Of a stretch of DNA of 64,000 nucleotides, positions 27,570 through 35,702 are shown in pieces. Location: assembly GCF_030580675.1 (NCBI RefSeq), contig NZ_JAUQUB010000001.1, positions 1,488,001-1,552,000 of the forward strand, in the 5' to 3' direction. Source of the stretch: Antiquaquibacter soli. Its GTDB lineage: Bacteria; Actinomycetota; Actinomycetes; Actinomycetales; Microbacteriaceae. The position numbers were made by a program, and so were the translations under genes. Each line of letters starts with the position of its first letter. The stretch's first letter is position 1. The notes beneath the pieces are model-generated. The model worked only from the letters and a program-made list of their open reading frames with translations, made no database searches and was not told the DNA's origin.

Positions 27570-28728
27570 GCCAGGCCGCGATGGCGCTCTCCCAGCGCTC
27601 GCGGTCGTAGTTCCAGATCTTCGTGTGACGGGCGGTCGTGAACCGCTCGAACGTGACGATGTCGGGCCGCGCGTACGCGAGGGCCTCCGAAGCCGTCGCG
27701 GGTACGAAGCCGTCATCGACGCTGTGCAGGATGAGCACCGGCACCGACAGCTCAGCGGCGCGCGCCACCAGATCGAGGCGGGTGAGGTCGATCGGGGCAG
27801 ACTGCCCGGTGATCGGGCCCGCCCAGCGATTCGAGAGGAGGGTGAGAACCCCCTCGCGGACGAATGGCGGCAGTCGGTTGAGCTGGGCCTGGTAGGCGAG
27901 AGCCGTCACCCAGTCGACGACCGGCGAGTCCAGAACCACTCCCCTCACCACCGAGGCGAGTTCGGAGCGCGTCAGACACTGCAGGACGGTCGCACCTCCC
28001 ATGGACCAGCCCATGAGCACGACCTCGCGGGCGCCGCGATCGAGGGCGAACCGGATCGCCGCCTCGACGTCGCGCCATTCGGTGTCGCCGAGCGCGTAGC
28101 GGTGGTCCGGGCTGGGCGGGGCGTCGCCGTCGTTGCGGTAGGAGATCACCAGGCTCGAGTAACCCGCGGCGCGGAACACGCGGATGGCACGCAACGCTTC
28201 CTGTCGGCGGACCGCGCGACCGTGCACCTGGATGACCCACCGATCCCCTGGCGCCTCGGCCGGCACAAGCCATGCCGGTGCGGGACCGAGCTCGGTGTCC
28301 ACGAACACGTCCTCCCACGGCACTCCGAGTTCACCGGGAGAGAGGTAGAACCACCCGCTGAACCGGCCCGCACGCGCGGAGTGCAGGTCGCCGAAATCGA
28401 CGCCGAGGAGCACGCGCGTCACGGACTCGGCCGAATACTCGAGAATCTCCCCCACGCGGGCGTGTCCGGCATCCTGAGAGAACCACAGGCTGTACTCGCC
28501 CGGCGTGAGCGAGTCCTCCGCCGCTGAGAGAGTGACGGTCGACTCCGTGACCGCGAGGATGCGCAAGTCCTCCGCCCGGCGCCGGGGAGGCGTCACGACC
28601 GTTCGCGCGAAGTAGACCGTCACCGCGGCCGCCGCGCCCACCGCCGACAGCGCGACCGCGCCGAGGGCGAGCGCGGCAGCCACCACTGCGATCCGTCGCC
28701 CCGACCACGAGCCGCCCGTGCGTGCCAT
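27541..28728 (-). CDS. Membrane-anchored alpha/beta hydrolase
   Basis: This 395-residue protein has one N-terminal membrane segment (about residues 12-42), a roughly 110-residue beta-rich linker domain and a C-terminal alpha/beta-hydrolase domain. The nucleophile elbow is GWSMGG with Ser242; the acid is probably Asp in HSVDDGFVP and the histidine lies in TARHTKIW. The catalytic domain should face the outside. The substrate is unknown; the fold resembles the BEM46/YqkD-like serine hydrolases. I chose the ATG at 28728 with GAGGAC upstream. It diverges from the DUF3000 gene. Confidence 0.9.
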   Translation of the reverse strand: MARTGGSWSGRRIAVVAAALALGAVALSAVGAAAAVTVYFARTVVTPPRRRAEDLRILAVTESTVTLSAAEDSLTPGEYSLWFSQDAGHARVGEILEYSAESVTRVLLGVDFGDLHSARAGRFSGWFYLSPGELGVPWEDVFVDTELGPAPAWLVPAEAPGDRWVIQVHGRAVRRQEALRAIRVFRAAGYSSLVISYRNDGDAPPSPDHRYALGDTEWRDVEAAIRFALDRGAREVVLMGWSMGGATVLQCLTRSELASVVRGVVLDSPVVDWVTALAYQAQLNRLPPFVREGVLTLLSNRWAGPITGQSAPIDLTRLDLVARAAELSVPVLILHSVDDGFVPATASEALAYARPDIVTFERFTTARHTKIWNYDRERWESAIAAWLTRLSSTSG

Positions 28729-28799
28729 CAGTCCTCGCCCTCGCATCGCCCGCGGCGTGCCTCGCCGGGGAAATCCGCGCTCAAGCCTAGTGTTCTGCT

Positions 28800-29393
28800 G
28801 TGCCCGACACGCAGACAGCACAGCCTCCTGCTCCCTTCGCGGCGGCCGTCGACTCCATCAAACGTGCCGCGATGCGGCCCGAGCTCGTGGTGAGCGAGAT
28901 TCCCGCCCCCGGTACGCTCGCCCCATGGTCGTTCGCCCTCGCTGCGGATGTCTCCCCCGCCCGTCACGGCGCCGACTCCGATCTCGGGACCGGCCGCTTC
29001 GTCCTGCTCTACGACGCCTCGGCACCTGAAGCATGGGACGGCGTCTTCAGAGTGATCTGCTACGCCCAAGCCCCCCTTGAGAACGAGATGGGCGTCGACC
29101 CGTTCCTCGCGGACGTCACGTGGTCGTGGCTTCTGGATGCGCTCCGCAACCGCGGGGCTCAGCACCTCGCCGCTTCGGGCACAGCCACGCGCATCCTCTC
29201 CACCGGCTTCGGCGAGCTCGAGTCCCAGGGCGACGGCGCCCAGATCGAGCTCCGGGCCTCGTGGACGCCCACGGATGAGCACCTCGGCAGTCATGTGGAA
29301 AGCTGGGGTGACCTGTTATGCATGCTCGCCGGACTCCCGCCGGCGGCCGAGGGAGTGAGCCTGTTGTCTGCCCGCCGAGTAGGTCGTGAGTAG
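28800..29393 (+). CDS. DUF3000 family protein
   Basis: This 197-residue protein carries the actinobacterial DUF3000 pattern: FAAAVDSIKRAAMRPELVVSEIPAP, then GRFVLLYDASAPEAWDG and WSWLLDALRNRGA, ending with a LLCMLAGLPPAAEGV stretch. No catalytic motif is recognised and the function is unknown. The GTG start is 71 bases from the divergent hydrolase gene. Its last eight bases overlap the RNase D start, a gene order conserved widely in actinobacteria, which hints at a link to RNA processing. Confidence 0.93.
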   Translation: MPDTQTAQPPAPFAAAVDSIKRAAMRPELVVSEIPAPGTLAPWSFALAADVSPARHGADSDLGTGRFVLLYDASAPEAWDGVFRVICYAQAPLENEMGVDPFLADVTWSWLLDALRNRGAQHLAASGTATRILSTGFGELESQGDGAQIELRASWTPTDEHLGSHVESWGDLLCMLAGLPPAAEGVSLLSARRVGRE

Positions 29394-30642
29394 CTCCGAC
29401 GAGAATCCTGCGCCGATCGAGGCGCAGGGCCCCGTGCAGGCCGAGCACGCGGTCGTCGAGGTGATCGACGATCGCCACGGCTACCTCGCGGCCGTCGAGG
29501 CGATCCGCGGTGGCCACGGCCCGATCGCGATCGATGCGGAACGGGCATCCGGCTACCGCTATTCGCAGCGCGCCTACCTCATCCAGATCTTCCGGCGCGG
29601 CTCCGGCACCTTCCTGTTCGATCCGCCGGCGATCGGCGACTTCGCCGAGCTCAACGACGTCATCGCGGGTGAGGAGTGGGTCCTCCACGCCGCGAGTCAG
29701 GACCTCACGTGCTTGCGCGAGGTCGGTCTCAACCCCACCCGGCTGTTCGATACGGAGCTCGCTGCCCGGCTCGCCGGCCTACCGCGGGTCGGCCTCGGCA
29801 CCGTCGTCGAGGAACTGCTCGGAGTCCACCTTGCCAAAGAGCACTCCGCGGCCGACTGGTCGACGAGGCCCCTTCCCCAGTCCTGGCTCGTGTATGCCGC
29901 GCTCGACGTGGAGCTGCTCGTCGATCTCAAGGAGAAGCTCGCCGACGTTCTCGAGCGGGACGGCAAGACCGACATCGCGGCCCAGGAGTTCGAGTCCGTG
30001 CTCGCCCGAGACTTCGTCGTCGTCCGCGCGGAGCCGTGGCGCAGACTCGGCGGGCTCCACACGGTCCGCGGACAGCGCGGACTCGCGATCGCTCGGGAGC
30101 TCTGGATGGCTCGGGATGCCTATGCACGCGAGATCGACATCGCGCCGGGACGGCTCGTGCCCGACTCCGCTCTCGTCGCCGCCGCACGGGCGATGCCCGA
30201 GTCCAAGCGCGACCTGGCCGGCATCAAGGAGTTCACGGGGCGCGCGAGCCGCTCCCAGATCGATAGGTGGTGGGCCGCCATCCAGGTCGGTCTGTCCACC
30301 GAGGACCTCCCCGCCCTGCGGGTCGCGGGCGACAGCGTTCCACCTCCGCGGGTGTGGTCTGAGAAGAATCCGGAAGCGGACCGTCGGCTGAAGCTCGCGC
30401 GGGCTGCTGTCACCGAGGTCGCGTCCGCCCTCTCGATACCCTTGGAGAATGTGTTGACGCCCGAGTCCCTCCGGCGGGTCGCGTGGACGCCCCCGGGCGA
30501 GCCCACCGAGTCGAGCATCCGGGATGCTCTCCGGGCGCTCGGAGCGCGGCCGTGGCAGCTTGACGCAACAGCACAGGTGATCGCGCAAGCCTTTGTCGAA
30601 GCCAGCCAAAGCCCCGAACAGGCACCGGACGAGGGTTCGTAG
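29386..30642 (+). CDS. rnd: Ribonuclease D-like 3'-5' exonuclease with HRDC domain
   Basis: This 418-residue protein has an N-terminal DEDDy exonuclease domain with IAIDAERASG (motif I Asp-Glu), HAASQDLTCL (motif II Asp) and YAALDVELL (motif III Tyr and Asp), so all catalytic residues are present. An HRDC domain (about residues 220-300) and a C-terminal helical region follow. It should trim the 3' ends of tRNA precursors and other structured RNAs. The GTG start overlaps DUF3000 by eight bases, so the two are cotranslated. Confidence 0.94.
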   Translation: MSSSDENPAPIEAQGPVQAEHAVVEVIDDRHGYLAAVEAIRGGHGPIAIDAERASGYRYSQRAYLIQIFRRGSGTFLFDPPAIGDFAELNDVIAGEEWVLHAASQDLTCLREVGLNPTRLFDTELAARLAGLPRVGLGTVVEELLGVHLAKEHSAADWSTRPLPQSWLVYAALDVELLVDLKEKLADVLERDGKTDIAAQEFESVLARDFVVVRAEPWRRLGGLHTVRGQRGLAIARELWMARDAYAREIDIAPGRLVPDSALVAAARAMPESKRDLAGIKEFTGRASRSQIDRWWAAIQVGLSTEDLPALRVAGDSVPPPRVWSEKNPEADRRLKLARAAVTEVASALSIPLENVLTPESLRRVAWTPPGEPTESSIRDALRALGARPWQLDATAQVIAQAFVEASQSPEQAPDEGS

Positions 30643-30716
30643 GAAGAATCAAAGGATTCCGGTGCCTCTCGGGAGCCTCCTTAGGATCGTTCCGACCCAA
30701 GGAAAGTGGAGGCATT

Positions 30717-31913
30717 GTGGCCGAGAGAGCTGAAGTCGTATTCGTCGACGGGGTCCGCACCCCGTTCGGTCGCGCCGGCGAGAAGGGCATGTACTGGCAG
30801 ACGCGCGCAGACGACCTCGTGGTCAAGGCGATGATCGGCCTGCTGGAGCGCAACCCGCAGATCCCGAAGGACCGGTACGACGACGTCGCGATCGCGGCGA
30901 CCACCCAGACCGGTGACCAGGGCCTGACGCTCGGCCGCACCGCAGCTCTCCTCGCGGGATTGCCGCGCTCAGTCCCGGGCTACGCCATTGATCGCATGTG
31001 CGCCGGTGCGATGACCTCGGTGACGACGATCGCCGGCGCGATCGGCTTCGGCGCGTACGACATCGGCATCGCCGGCGGTGTCGAGCACATGGGCCGCCAC
31101 CCCATGGGATTCGGCGCCGATCCGAACCCCCGTTTCCTCGCCGAGAAGCTCGTCAGTGCGGATGCCCTCAACATGGGCAACACCGCGGAGCGCATCCACG
31201 ATCGCTTCCCGCAGCTGACCAAGGAGCGCGCCGACCGCTTCGCGATGGGCAGCCAGAAGAAGGCTTTCGCAGCCTACGAGGCGGGCAAGATCCAGCCCGA
31301 TCTGATCCCGGTGGCCATTCGCAGCGACGAGGGCTGGGGGCTGGCGACTCGCGACGAGGCACTCCGGCCCGAGACGACCCTCGAAGGGCTAGCCGGCCTC
31401 AAGACCCCGTTCCGCCCGCACGGCCGAGTGACCGCGGGCAACTCGTCGGGACTCAACGACGGAGCAACTGCGAGCATCATCGCGAGCGCCGACGCCGCCA
31501 AGGAGCTCGGACTGTCCCCCAAGATGCGCATGGTGAGCTTCGCGTTCGCCGGAGTCGAGCCCGAGATCATGGGCATTGGACCTGTCCCCTCGACCGAGAA
31601 GGCGCTCCGCAAGGCGGGCCTCACGATCGACGACATCGGCCTGTTCGAGCTCAATGAGGCCTTCGCCGTCCAGGTGCTCTCGCTGCTCGATCACTTCGGC
31701 ATCGACGACGAGGACCCCCGAGTCAACCAGTGGGGCGGGGCGATCGCCATGGGGCATCCGCTCGCCTCATCCGGCGTGCGCCTCATGATCCAGCTCGCAG
31801 CTCAGTTCGCCGAGCGACCGGATGTCCGCTACGGTCTCACCGCGATGTGCATCGGGCTCGGTCAGGGCGGCAGCGTCATCTGGGAGAACCCCCACTACAA
31901 GGGAGCGAAGTAA
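30717..31913 (+). CDS. fadA: Acetyl-CoA acyltransferase (3-ketoacyl-CoA thiolase)
   Basis: This 398-residue thiolase cleaves 3-ketoacyl-CoA with CoA in the last step of fatty-acid beta-oxidation. The acyl-accepting cysteine is Cys95 in DRMCAGAMTS. The other catalytic residues lie in WGGAIAMGHPLASSG (His) and MCIGLGQGGS (Cys). The GTG start has a GTGGAGG site. The stop overlaps the start of the multifunctional beta-oxidation gene (TAATG), so the two subunits of the trifunctional complex are coupled. Confidence 0.96.
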   Translation: MAERAEVVFVDGVRTPFGRAGEKGMYWQTRADDLVVKAMIGLLERNPQIPKDRYDDVAIAATTQTGDQGLTLGRTAALLAGLPRSVPGYAIDRMCAGAMTSVTTIAGAIGFGAYDIGIAGGVEHMGRHPMGFGADPNPRFLAEKLVSADALNMGNTAERIHDRFPQLTKERADRFAMGSQKKAFAAYEAGKIQPDLIPVAIRSDEGWGLATRDEALRPETTLEGLAGLKTPFRPHGRVTAGNSSGLNDGATASIIASADAAKELGLSPKMRMVSFAFAGVEPEIMGIGPVPSTEKALRKAGLTIDDIGLFELNEAFAVQVLSLLDHFGIDDEDPRVNQWGGAIAMGHPLASSGVRLMIQLAAQFAERPDVRYGLTAMCIGLGQGGSVIWENPHYKGAK

Positions 31914-34060
31914 TGACCACGGCCACCCCCGACCGATTCGCCAAGCTCGCCGAGCTCTCCGCCGACGAGGTCGTCACACACTCCTTCGTGCGGGACGTCC
32001 CGATCTCCGGAGGGAAGACCCTCGCCCTCGTCACCCTCGACAACGGCATGGACCACACCCGCCCGAACACCCTGGGCCCGCAGACCCTTCTCGAGTTCGC
32101 CGGAGTACTGGACGAGCAGAAGGAGCGAGCATCCCGCGGGGAGATCGCTGGCCTCGCCGTCACCGGCAAGCCCTTCATCTTCGCCGCGGGAGCGGACCTG
32201 TCGAAGGTGGGCGAAATCCCCGACCGGGAGACCGGGCTCCAGATGGCGCAACTGGGCCACTGGGCTCTCGGCAAGCTCTCCGAACTCGGGGTGCCGTCCT
32301 TCGTCTTCATCAACGGCCTCGCGCTCGGTGGCGGCGTCGAGATCCCTCTCAACGCGCACTACCGCACGATCGACAGCTCCGTGCCGGCACTCGCCCTGCC
32401 CGAGGTCTTCCTCGGCATCATCCCCGGCTGGGGCGGCGCCTGGCTGCTCCCCAACCTCATCGGAATCGAGAACGCCCTCAAAGTCGTCATCGAGAACCCG
32501 CTCAAGAACAACCGCATGCTCAAGGGCCCCGAGGCCTTCGAGCTCGGGATCGCCGATGTCATGTTCGAGCCCGCGAACTTCCTCGAGGACTCGATCCGCT
32601 GGGCGGACGGGGTCATCTCCGGTCGCATCAAGGTCAAGCGCAAGAACGAGCCGGGCAAGATCGAGCGGGTCGCGAAGTGGGACATCGCCATCGGTATCGC
32701 CGAGAAGATGCTCGCGAGCCGGATCGGACGCGTCGCGAAGTCCCCGTACCGCGCGCTCGACCTCCTCAAGGCCGCCAAGAGCAGCGACAAGAAGACGGGA
32801 TTCGCCGCCGAGGACGAGGCGCTGGCCGACCTCATCAGCGGGGACCAGTTCCGGGCGAGCATCTACGCCTTCAACCTCGTCCAGAAGCGGGCGAAGCGAC
32901 CGGCGGGCGCTCCCGACAAGGCGCTAGCCCAGAAGGTGACGAAGGTCGGAGTGATCGGGGCGGGGCTCATGGCCCGGCAGTTCGCGCTCCTCTTCGTCCG
33001 GCGGCTGCAGGTCCCGGTGGTCATCACCGATCTCGACCAATCGCGCGTCGACGACGGTGTCGCGTGGATTCACCGCGAGATCGACGAGCTTCTGGGCAAG
33101 GGGCGCATCTCCCGCGATGAGTCCAACCGTCTCAAGGCACTCGTGACCGGCACGACGGACAAGGCCGACTTCGCCTCCTGCGACTGGGTGATCGAGGCGA
33201 TCTTCGAGGAGCTCGAGGCCAAGCAGTCCGTCTTCGCCGACGTGGAGAAGTTCATCTCCCCCGAGACGATCCTCGCGACCAACACGTCGTCCCTCTCGGT
33301 CGAACAGATCGGCGCGAAGCTGGAGCACCCCGAGCGAGTCGTGGGATTCCACTTCTTCAACCCCGTGGCGGTCATGCCGCTCATCGAGGTGGTGCGCACC
33401 CCGCACACGACGGATGCTGCGCTCGCGACCGCCATGGAGACGGCGAAGAACCTCCGCAAGAACGCCGTGATCACCCGGGATACACCGGGCTTCGTCGTGA
33501 ACCGGGTCCTCGCCAAGGTTCTCGGCGAGGCGATGCACGCCGTCGAGCAGGGAACGTCGTTTGACACTGTGGTCGAGGCCGTCCGGCCGTTCGGGCTTCC
33601 GATGGACCCCTTCGTGCTCCTCGAGCTGGTCGGCCTCAAGGTCGGAGCTCACGTGCTCGACACCCACCACGCTGCCTTCCCCGACCGGTTCTTCGAGAGC
33701 AAGGCATTGCACGAGCTCGCTGAGTTCGGCCACATTCTCGAGAAGGACGGCAAGGGCAAGGTGAAGGGCATCGACCCGAAAGCCCAGGCCATCGTCGACA
33801 AGCACCGCCCGGCTGGCGCGACGGCGCTCTCCGCGGATGCGCTCCGGATTCGCTTCGAGGACGGCCTCGCCGACGAGATCCACCGGATGCTCGAAGACCA
33901 GGTGGTCGCCGCGGCGGAGGACATCGATCTGTGCATGATCCTCGGGGCTGGCTACCCGTTCCAGATGGGTGGCGTCACGCCCTATCTCGACCGCGTGGGG
34001 GCGTCGGAGCGTGCGTTCGGCGACACCTTCCACCACCCGCCGATCCGCGGCGTGGAGTAG
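31913..34060 (+). CDS. 3-hydroxyacyl-CoA dehydrogenase / enoyl-CoA hydratase fusion (FadB/FadJ type)
   Basis: This 715-residue fusion has an N-terminal crotonase domain (about residues 10-300) with AVTGKPFIFAAGADLSKVGE and INGLALGGGVEI, forming the oxyanion hole. The NAD-binding 3-hydroxyacyl-CoA dehydrogenase part (about 340-520) has KVGVIGAGLMA, and the C-terminal dehydrogenase domain begins near FVVNRVLAKVLGEA. VGFHFFNPVAVMPLIEVV carries the catalytic His. The Rossmann motif reads GAGLMA rather than GxGxxG. It catalyses two consecutive beta-oxidation steps with the thiolase encoded upstream. A 19-bp hairpin follows. Confidence 0.95.
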   Translation: MTTATPDRFAKLAELSADEVVTHSFVRDVPISGGKTLALVTLDNGMDHTRPNTLGPQTLLEFAGVLDEQKERASRGEIAGLAVTGKPFIFAAGADLSKVGEIPDRETGLQMAQLGHWALGKLSELGVPSFVFINGLALGGGVEIPLNAHYRTIDSSVPALALPEVFLGIIPGWGGAWLLPNLIGIENALKVVIENPLKNNRMLKGPEAFELGIADVMFEPANFLEDSIRWADGVISGRIKVKRKNEPGKIERVAKWDIAIGIAEKMLASRIGRVAKSPYRALDLLKAAKSSDKKTGFAAEDEALADLISGDQFRASIYAFNLVQKRAKRPAGAPDKALAQKVTKVGVIGAGLMARQFALLFVRRLQVPVVITDLDQSRVDDGVAWIHREIDELLGKGRISRDESNRLKALVTGTTDKADFASCDWVIEAIFEELEAKQSVFADVEKFISPETILATNTSSLSVEQIGAKLEHPERVVGFHFFNPVAVMPLIEVVRTPHTTDAALATAMETAKNLRKNAVITRDTPGFVVNRVLAKVLGEAMHAVEQGTSFDTVVEAVRPFGLPMDPFVLLELVGLKVGAHVLDTHHAAFPDRFFESKALHELAEFGHILEKDGKGKVKGIDPKAQAIVDKHRPAGATALSADALRIRFEDGLADEIHRMLEDQVVAAAEDIDLCMILGAGYPFQMGGVTPYLDRVGASERAFGDTFHHPPIRGVE

Positions 34061-34071
34061 CAGAGAACGTC

Positions 34072-34113
34072 GACGAAGGCGCGGTCCCGGCTTCCCGGGG
34101 CCGCGCCTTCGTC
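34072..34113. terminator. Strong, probably bidirectional hairpin terminator
   Basis: A 19-bp stem with one G-T pair and the tetraloop CTTC spans the gap between the convergent beta-oxidation operon and the protease gene. It starts 12 bases after the first stop and ends 11 bases before the other. Neither side has a T-run. Its position between convergent genes suggests it ends transcripts from both strands. Confidence 0.8.
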
Positions 34114-34123
34114 ACTATCGGGG

Positions 34124-35632
34124 TTAGAACGAGGCGATGAAACTGTTCAAGATCTCGTCCAGCACGGCCGACTTGTCGGTGTCGTCCACGAGCTGCGCCC
34201 TCACGATCATGAGGTGCGTGTTGTCGACGTCCTTGGCCACCACCACGACGAGATCCGTGGCGGAGCCGCCGCAGCCCGTGAAGTAGTTGTACTGGCCCAC
34301 GTAGAACCCGTCGTTGTACTCACCGGACCCATCGAGGGTGCAATCGACCTGGGAGAACTCGTCGAGCCGAGTGGCGATGTCGTCGCCGACCGCGTCGGGC
34401 GATGCGTAGAGCTCTACCCCGGGGGTCCCCCACGACGACGCGTAGCCGTCGAGGCTCGGCGAGGCCGAGAGCGCCGCGAAACTCACTCCCGCGGCGTCGG
34501 TCGCCGCAGAGCCGTTGACATCGGCCCACGTATCGGGAACGTTCACGCTGAGCGCCCCGCTGTCGTCCGTCACCGTGACAAAGCTGCCCACTGTCGACGG
34601 CGTGTCGGTGCCGGTGTCGCCAGTCGAGGTTGCCTCGAGCTCCTTACCGTTGAACTGGCCCTCGTAATACGTGTTGTCCGACGGGCGATAGACGGTGACG
34701 TCGATCACCGCGTCGTTACCCTGGGTGCGGATGACCTCGCAGTACTCCTCCAGGGTGCCCTGCCGCGCGAGCGCGACGCCGCCCATGTCGACGAGCACGT
34801 CACCGGGCTCGACGCCGATGGAGTCGGCGGGGCCACCCGCCTTGACCGACTTGACCCAGATTCCCTGAGGCGTTCCATCGTCGAGCGGGAACAGGGCTTC
34901 GGCGTTGACGCCGAGGCTCTGGACCGCCTTGCCGTCGATCAGGTCCTGAAGGACCGGCGTCACCTGATCGCGGTGAATCGCGAAGTTGTAGTCGAGCTCG
35001 TCGTTGCCCGCGTAGTTGACTCCCACAACACGGCCGTTGTCGGCGACGAGCGGACCTCCCGAGTTGCCGCCGCGGATGCGCGCGTCGTGCTCGATGACGT
35101 GGTCGAGCGATGCCCACGAGTCCTCCTGAGCGACATCCGCCTTGGAGACGATGCCGCGAGTGAGGGTGAAGTTCGGGTCGCCGAGCGGGAAGCCAGCGGA
35201 GTACACGTCGAGCGCCGCCTTGATGTCGCCCTCGTACCAGCCCATGAACGGGAACCCGGAACCGTCGACCTTGATGACCGCGAGGTCGAGGCACTCCGAC
35301 GCGCCGAGCACGGTCGCCCCGTACGTCGTGCCCTGATCACCGCCGACCCAGACCTTGAGGGTTCCCGCGCCGGTCACGACGTGGTTGTTGGTGACCGCTA
35401 TGCCGTCCTGGTTGATGAAGAAGCCCGAGCCGCGGCCGCCGAAGGCGCTGGGGTCGAGCGTGAGCGGATCGACGAAGGTGCCCTCAGCCTGGATCTGGAT
35501 GGTGGCGGTCTGGACGTCTTCGAACTTCACGGGGCTGGGCCCGCCGAAGCACGAGGTGAGGGTGGCTGCTGCGAAAGCCGCGACGGCGACGGCGCCGAAT
35601 GCGCGCGCCCCGTTCCTGGAAAGCGACGGCAC
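34124..35632 (-). CDS. Lipoprotein trypsin-like serine protease with PDZ domain (HtrA/DegP-like)
   Basis: This 502-residue exported protein has a lipobox LTSC with Cys28 as the lipid-modified residue. The protease domain has His84 in TNNHVV, Asp116 in CLDLAV and Ser191 in GGNSGGPL, so the triad is intact. A PDZ domain follows (about 240-330, GVEPGDVLVDMGGVAL). A C-terminal domain of about 150 residues, unlike standard HtrA, carries two Cys that may pair. I chose the GTG at 35632 because AGAGGA precedes it; an in-frame ATG at 35671 would put 13 extra residues before the signal. It probably degrades or senses misfolded envelope proteins. Confidence 0.9.
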   Translation of the reverse strand: MPSLSRNGARAFGAVAVAAFAAATLTSCFGGPSPVKFEDVQTATIQIQAEGTFVDPLTLDPSAFGGRGSGFFINQDGIAVTNNHVVTGAGTLKVWVGGDQGTTYGATVLGASECLDLAVIKVDGSGFPFMGWYEGDIKAALDVYSAGFPLGDPNFTLTRGIVSKADVAQEDSWASLDHVIEHDARIRGGNSGGPLVADNGRVVGVNYAGNDELDYNFAIHRDQVTPVLQDLIDGKAVQSLGVNAEALFPLDDGTPQGIWVKSVKAGGPADSIGVEPGDVLVDMGGVALARQGTLEEYCEVIRTQGNDAVIDVTVYRPSDNTYYEGQFNGKELEATSTGDTGTDTPSTVGSFVTVTDDSGALSVNVPDTWADVNGSAATDAAGVSFAALSASPSLDGYASSWGTPGVELYASPDAVGDDIATRLDEFSQVDCTLDGSGEYNDGFYVGQYNYFTGCGGSATDLVVVVAKDVDNTHLMIVRAQLVDDTDKSAVLDEILNSFIASF

Positions 35633-35702
35633 GGATGGTCCTCTCGAGAGAATGCGGAATGACACACGCATCCTATAGATGACGAGGATTCGGGCGCGAG
35701 AG

